Assembly (NCBI RefSeq): GCF_000243395.2
Contig: NZ_CM001484.1
Coordinates: 2,475,847-2,539,846 of the forward strand
Direction of reading: 5' to 3'
Source of the DNA: Saccharomonospora glauca K62
GTDB taxonomy: Bacteria > Actinomycetota > Actinomycetes > Mycobacteriales > Pseudonocardiaceae
Length of the DNA: 64,000 nucleotides
Both the position numbers and the translations under genes were made by a program. Below, one piece after another: positions 61,654 to 64,000 of the stretch; position 1 is the first letter of the stretch; each line of letters begins with the position of its first letter. Under the pieces are notes generated by a model that was given only the letters and a program-made list of their open reading frames with translations, had not been told where the DNA came from and did not search any database.

Positions 61654-62556
61654 TCAGCCGAGCACCGACAACGCACCCGGCACACACGTCACGGTCACCG
61701 GCAGCGCGCCGCAGGGGTCGCCGTCGGCGAACACCGGCCACCCCGGGTCGCCCGCCACGAAGACACGTGAGGCCCGCAGCGTGTGCACGGAAGGGTTGCG
61801 CACGTGGGTGCCGGTTCGCAGCCTCGGCAGGATGCGGGCGAGCCGCCACGGGCTCACCGGGCCCACGATCGTCACGTCGAACATCCCGTCGTCGTACGTC
61901 GCGGCGGGACAGATGGGAATGCCGCCGCCGTAGAACGCGGTGTTACCCACTGCCACCAGCGTGGCCTGCGTCGTCAGGCGTCCGGTGTCCGTGTCCACCA
62001 CCACCGGGCGGGGGCGCAACGACACCAGTTCCCGAAGCAGCGCGAGGTCGTAACGGTGCGGGCCGTGGGGCCACCGCAGGCTGTTGGCGCGCGCGTTGAC
62101 GGCCGCATCGAAGCCCGTGCAGAGCACCGTGCCGAACCAGCGTGGCTCCGCCGGGTCGGTGCCGTCCACGCGCCCGAGGTCCAGTCGACGTCGACGGCCG
62201 TGCCGCAGCGCCGAGACCAGGGTGGCCAAGGCGGTACTCGGGTCACGGGGAATTCCGAGCGCGCGAGCGAAGTCGTTGCCGGTTCCGCAGGGAACGAGGC
62301 CGAGGGCCACGTCCGTGTCCGCGCAACACTGGACGGCCCGGTGGACGGCCCCGTCACCGCCCAGGACGACGAGTGCGTCCAGCCCCGCCGACCGGCACTC
62401 GGCCACGCGCTGCCGGAACCGCTCGAACGACGTCGCCGTGATCAACTCCAGATGATCCGCCTCGGCACGCAGTCGCTCGGCCACCGTGCCCGCGATCCGC
62501 GCCGCCGCGCCCCGCCCCGAATCCGGATGCACGGCCAACCCCAGTCGCCACCCCAT
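61654..62556 (-). CDS. Diacylglycerol kinase family lipid kinase
   Basis: A 300-residue lipid kinase: VVLGGDGAVHRAVQ (nucleotide motif GGDG) and VPCGTGNDFARALG (family signature), plus a C-terminal beta domain. Phosphorylates diacylglycerol or related lipids in membrane phospholipid recycling. It begins 3 bases after the tatC stop, so it is co-transcribed with tatA-tatC. Confidence 0.9.
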   Translation of the reverse strand: MGWRLGLAVHPDSGRGAAARIAGTVAERLRAEADHLELITATSFERFRQRVAECRSAGLDALVVLGGDGAVHRAVQCCADTDVALGLVPCGTGNDFARALGIPRDPSTALATLVSALRHGRRRRLDLGRVDGTDPAEPRWFGTVLCTGFDAAVNARANSLRWPHGPHRYDLALLRELVSLRPRPVVVDTDTGRLTTQATLVAVGNTAFYGGGIPICPAATYDDGMFDVTIVGPVSPWRLARILPRLRTGTHVRNPSVHTLRASRVFVAGDPGWPVFADGDPCGALPVTVTCVPGALSVLG

Positions 62557-62559
62557 GCG

Positions 62560-63507
62560 TCAGGTGATGTCCTCGGTGCGGGGCTTGCCGTCACCGGCGC
62601 GCGGTTCGTCGTCGATCGTGCTCGGCGTGTAGTGGAAGGGCGCCGGCTCGTCGTCGGCGAGCTTGTCCCAGTTTTCCTCGCCGCGTCGTCGTGCCTTGCG
62701 CTTGTCGTGGATACGGGTGATCTGGAGCGACAGCTCCAGCAGCACGGTCAACGCACCCGCCAGGGCGAGCATGGAGAACGGGTCGGCGGGTGTCACGAAG
62801 GCCGCGAAGACGAACGCGATGAAGATCAGGCCCCGGCGCCACTTGCTGAGTTGGGCGTAGCTGACCACGCCCACGCGGTTCAGCATGATCACCAGCAGGG
62901 GGACCTCGAAGCTCACCCCGAAGATCACCAGCAGCGACAGGACGAAGGAGACGTACTTGTCACCGGTGAACCAGGTGTCGAACGCGCCGCCACCGAAGTT
63001 CACCAGGATCTCCAGGGCGAACGGCACCATCGCGTACGCGAGCACCGCGCCCGTGGCGAACAGCACACTCGCGAACCCGACGAACGTGAGCGCGTACTTG
63101 CGTTCCTTCGCGTACAGCCCCGGAGCGACGAAGGCCCAGAGTTGGTAGAACCACACCGGGGCGAACAACACCGCACCGGCCGTCAGCCCCACCTTCAACT
63201 GGATCATGAAGGCTTCGAACGGCACGGTCTGCAACAGCCGGCACGGGGGCTCCTTCGGGAACCGGTGCTCGGCGGGAATCGCGCAGTACGGTCCGGTGAC
63301 GATCTCCCCGAGCGATGGGATGGGTCCCACCCGGTTGGAGAACCAGAGGAACCCGACGACGCCGCCCACACCCAGCGCGATCAGGGCGAAACCCAGACGA
63401 CGGCGGAACTCGTAGATGTGCTCGATCAGCGTCATGGTGCCGTCGGGGTTGTGCCGACGGCTGCGCTTACGCCGCTTGCTGATGCGGTCGTTCGAGGAAT
63501 CCGCCAC
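62560..63507 (-). CDS. tatC: TatC, twin-arginine translocase receptor subunit
   Basis: A 315-residue six-helix protein: cytoplasmic start MTLIEHIYEFRRRLGF (signal-peptide binding Glu region), and conserved AFMIQLKVGLTAGAVLFAPVWFYQLWAFVAPGL. A ~70-residue charged C-terminal tail follows. GTG 63507 is taken as start. It follows tatA by 73 bases. Binds the RR signal peptides of folded substrates. Confidence 0.93.
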   Translation of the reverse strand: MADSSNDRISKRRKRSRRHNPDGTMTLIEHIYEFRRRLGFALIALGVGGVVGFLWFSNRVGPIPSLGEIVTGPYCAIPAEHRFPKEPPCRLLQTVPFEAFMIQLKVGLTAGAVLFAPVWFYQLWAFVAPGLYAKERKYALTFVGFASVLFATGAVLAYAMVPFALEILVNFGGGAFDTWFTGDKYVSFVLSLLVIFGVSFEVPLLVIMLNRVGVVSYAQLSKWRRGLIFIAFVFAAFVTPADPFSMLALAGALTVLLELSLQITRIHDKRKARRRGEENWDKLADDEPAPFHYTPSTIDDEPRAGDGKPRTEDIT

Positions 63508-63580
63508 GAACCGTGTCCGTTTCCGTCCCGTGTCGATGAGTCAAGCCGAATGGGCGACGTCTTTGTGCCCGCGGAAGGAC

Positions 63581-63943
63581 TCAGCCCGCGTTCTTCTGCG
63601 CCTGCTGAGCGGCCTGCTGCCGCTTCAGCTCGTCGAGCTGACGCTGGAGTTGCTCCACCTGTTCCTCGGTGCTCATCGCCGAGGTGCCCGCCGGCTGGGA
63701 GGCGGCCGGCGTGGTGGACTGCGGCAACTGGCGGGTGTCGGGCTCGGCCACTGCGGGCTCGGTCCGCGCGGTGGTCGCCGAGTCGGAGGTCTGGCCGGAC
63801 TCACGCATGTCCTTGGTCTCGGCCTTGAAGATCTTCATGGACTTGCCGATCGACCTGGCCGCGTCGGGCAAGCGCTTGGCACCGAACAGCAGGACCACGA
63901 CAAGCACCAGAATGATCAAATGCCACGGCTGCAACGCATTCAT
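63581..63943 (-). CDS. tatA: TatA, twin-arginine translocase pore subunit
   Basis: A 120-residue protein with one membrane helix ([19 protein letters not shown], with the FG hinge), an amphipathic helix ([18 protein letters not shown]) and a long C-terminal tail. The tail ends in a Gln/Leu coiled coil ([21 protein letters not shown]). GGAGG lies 7 bases before ATG 63943. First gene of tatA-tatC-dagK. Confidence 0.93.
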   Translation of the reverse strand: MNALQPWHLIILVLVVVLLFGAKRLPDAARSIGKSMKIFKAETKDMRESGQTSDSATTARTEPAVAEPDTRQLPQSTTPAASQPAGTSAMSTEEQVEQLQRQLDELKRQQAAQQAQKNAG

Positions 63944-64000
63944 CGCCTGGCCTCCTTACTCGCTCAGGGTCGATCGTACTGTGCTGCGGCGATGTCGCGT

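Overview
The window is about 64 kb of very high-GC DNA with dense coding, frequent ATGA/GTGA stop-start overlaps, GTG and TTG starts, and many genes whose -10 hexamer ends about 6-7 bases before the start codon (leaderless mRNAs). With an ECF biotin transporter, an ECF41-type sigma factor, type VII secretion (T7SS)-associated proteins, a HelY helicase and an Eis-like acetyltransferase, this points to an actinomycete, most likely of the Pseudonocardiales (Saccharomonospora/Amycolatopsis-like). The species is inferred and cannot be fixed from the sequence alone. I saw no rRNA, tRNA, CRISPR array, insertion sequence or prophage.

Layout. 1-10.9 kb is a catabolic island. A minus-strand operon (thiamine-diphosphate decarboxylase of the benzoylformate type, acyl-CoA dehydrogenase, MmgE/PrpD) diverges from a plus-strand gentisate operon (fumarylacetoacetase-family hydrolase, gentisate 1,2-dioxygenase, 3-hydroxybenzoate 6-hydroxylase type monooxygenase). 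A translationally coupled family III CoA-transferase and aconitase-like pair follows. The control regions of the gentisate/decarboxylase and CoA-transferase units share a CGGAA-N6-TTCC element, suggesting one regulon. 10.9-17.3 kb holds a DsbA-like protein with a coupled Cys-pair peptide, a LysR effector domain without a DNA-binding domain, a MarR/DoxX pair with twin operators, the biotin transporter bioY-bioM-bioN and an MFS transporter.

17.3-34.2 kb is the most unusual part. A large minus-strand, largely overlapping operon encodes a LuxR-type ATPase regulator, a beta-helix/AAA+ fusion, an ADP-ribosyltransferase(ART)-like protein, a mycosin-like protease missing its catalytic serine half, a WXG/lytic-transglycosylase fusion, a second ART-like protein with a ruined active site and a T7SS-associated protein. 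A secreted small protein and an unknown protein follow. There is no EccB/C/D/E core in view, so it looks like an orphan T7SS-linked effector or cell-surface system. A second large LuxR-type regulator diverges from it.

34.2-48 kb carries a secreted subtilase with an operator array, a secreted VanX-like dipeptidase, an ECF41 sigma factor with its FAD oxidoreductase partner, a sodium:alanine symporter, a metallo-beta-lactamase-fold hydrolase, a molybdopterin oxidoreductase with an altered Fe-S ligand set, a GntR/MFS pair, a TRIC-type channel and a HAD phosphatase. 48-64 kb is mostly housekeeping-like: SGNH hydrolase, MazF-type toxin-antitoxin pair, Lrp regulator and M24 peptidase, 5'-3' exonuclease, two DUF4333 proteins around an Eis-like acetyltransferase, HelY helicase, and dagK-tatC-tatA. 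Between HelY and dagK sits an inserted regulatory block (YjbR-like, SRPBCC, ArsR, MFS, LysR).
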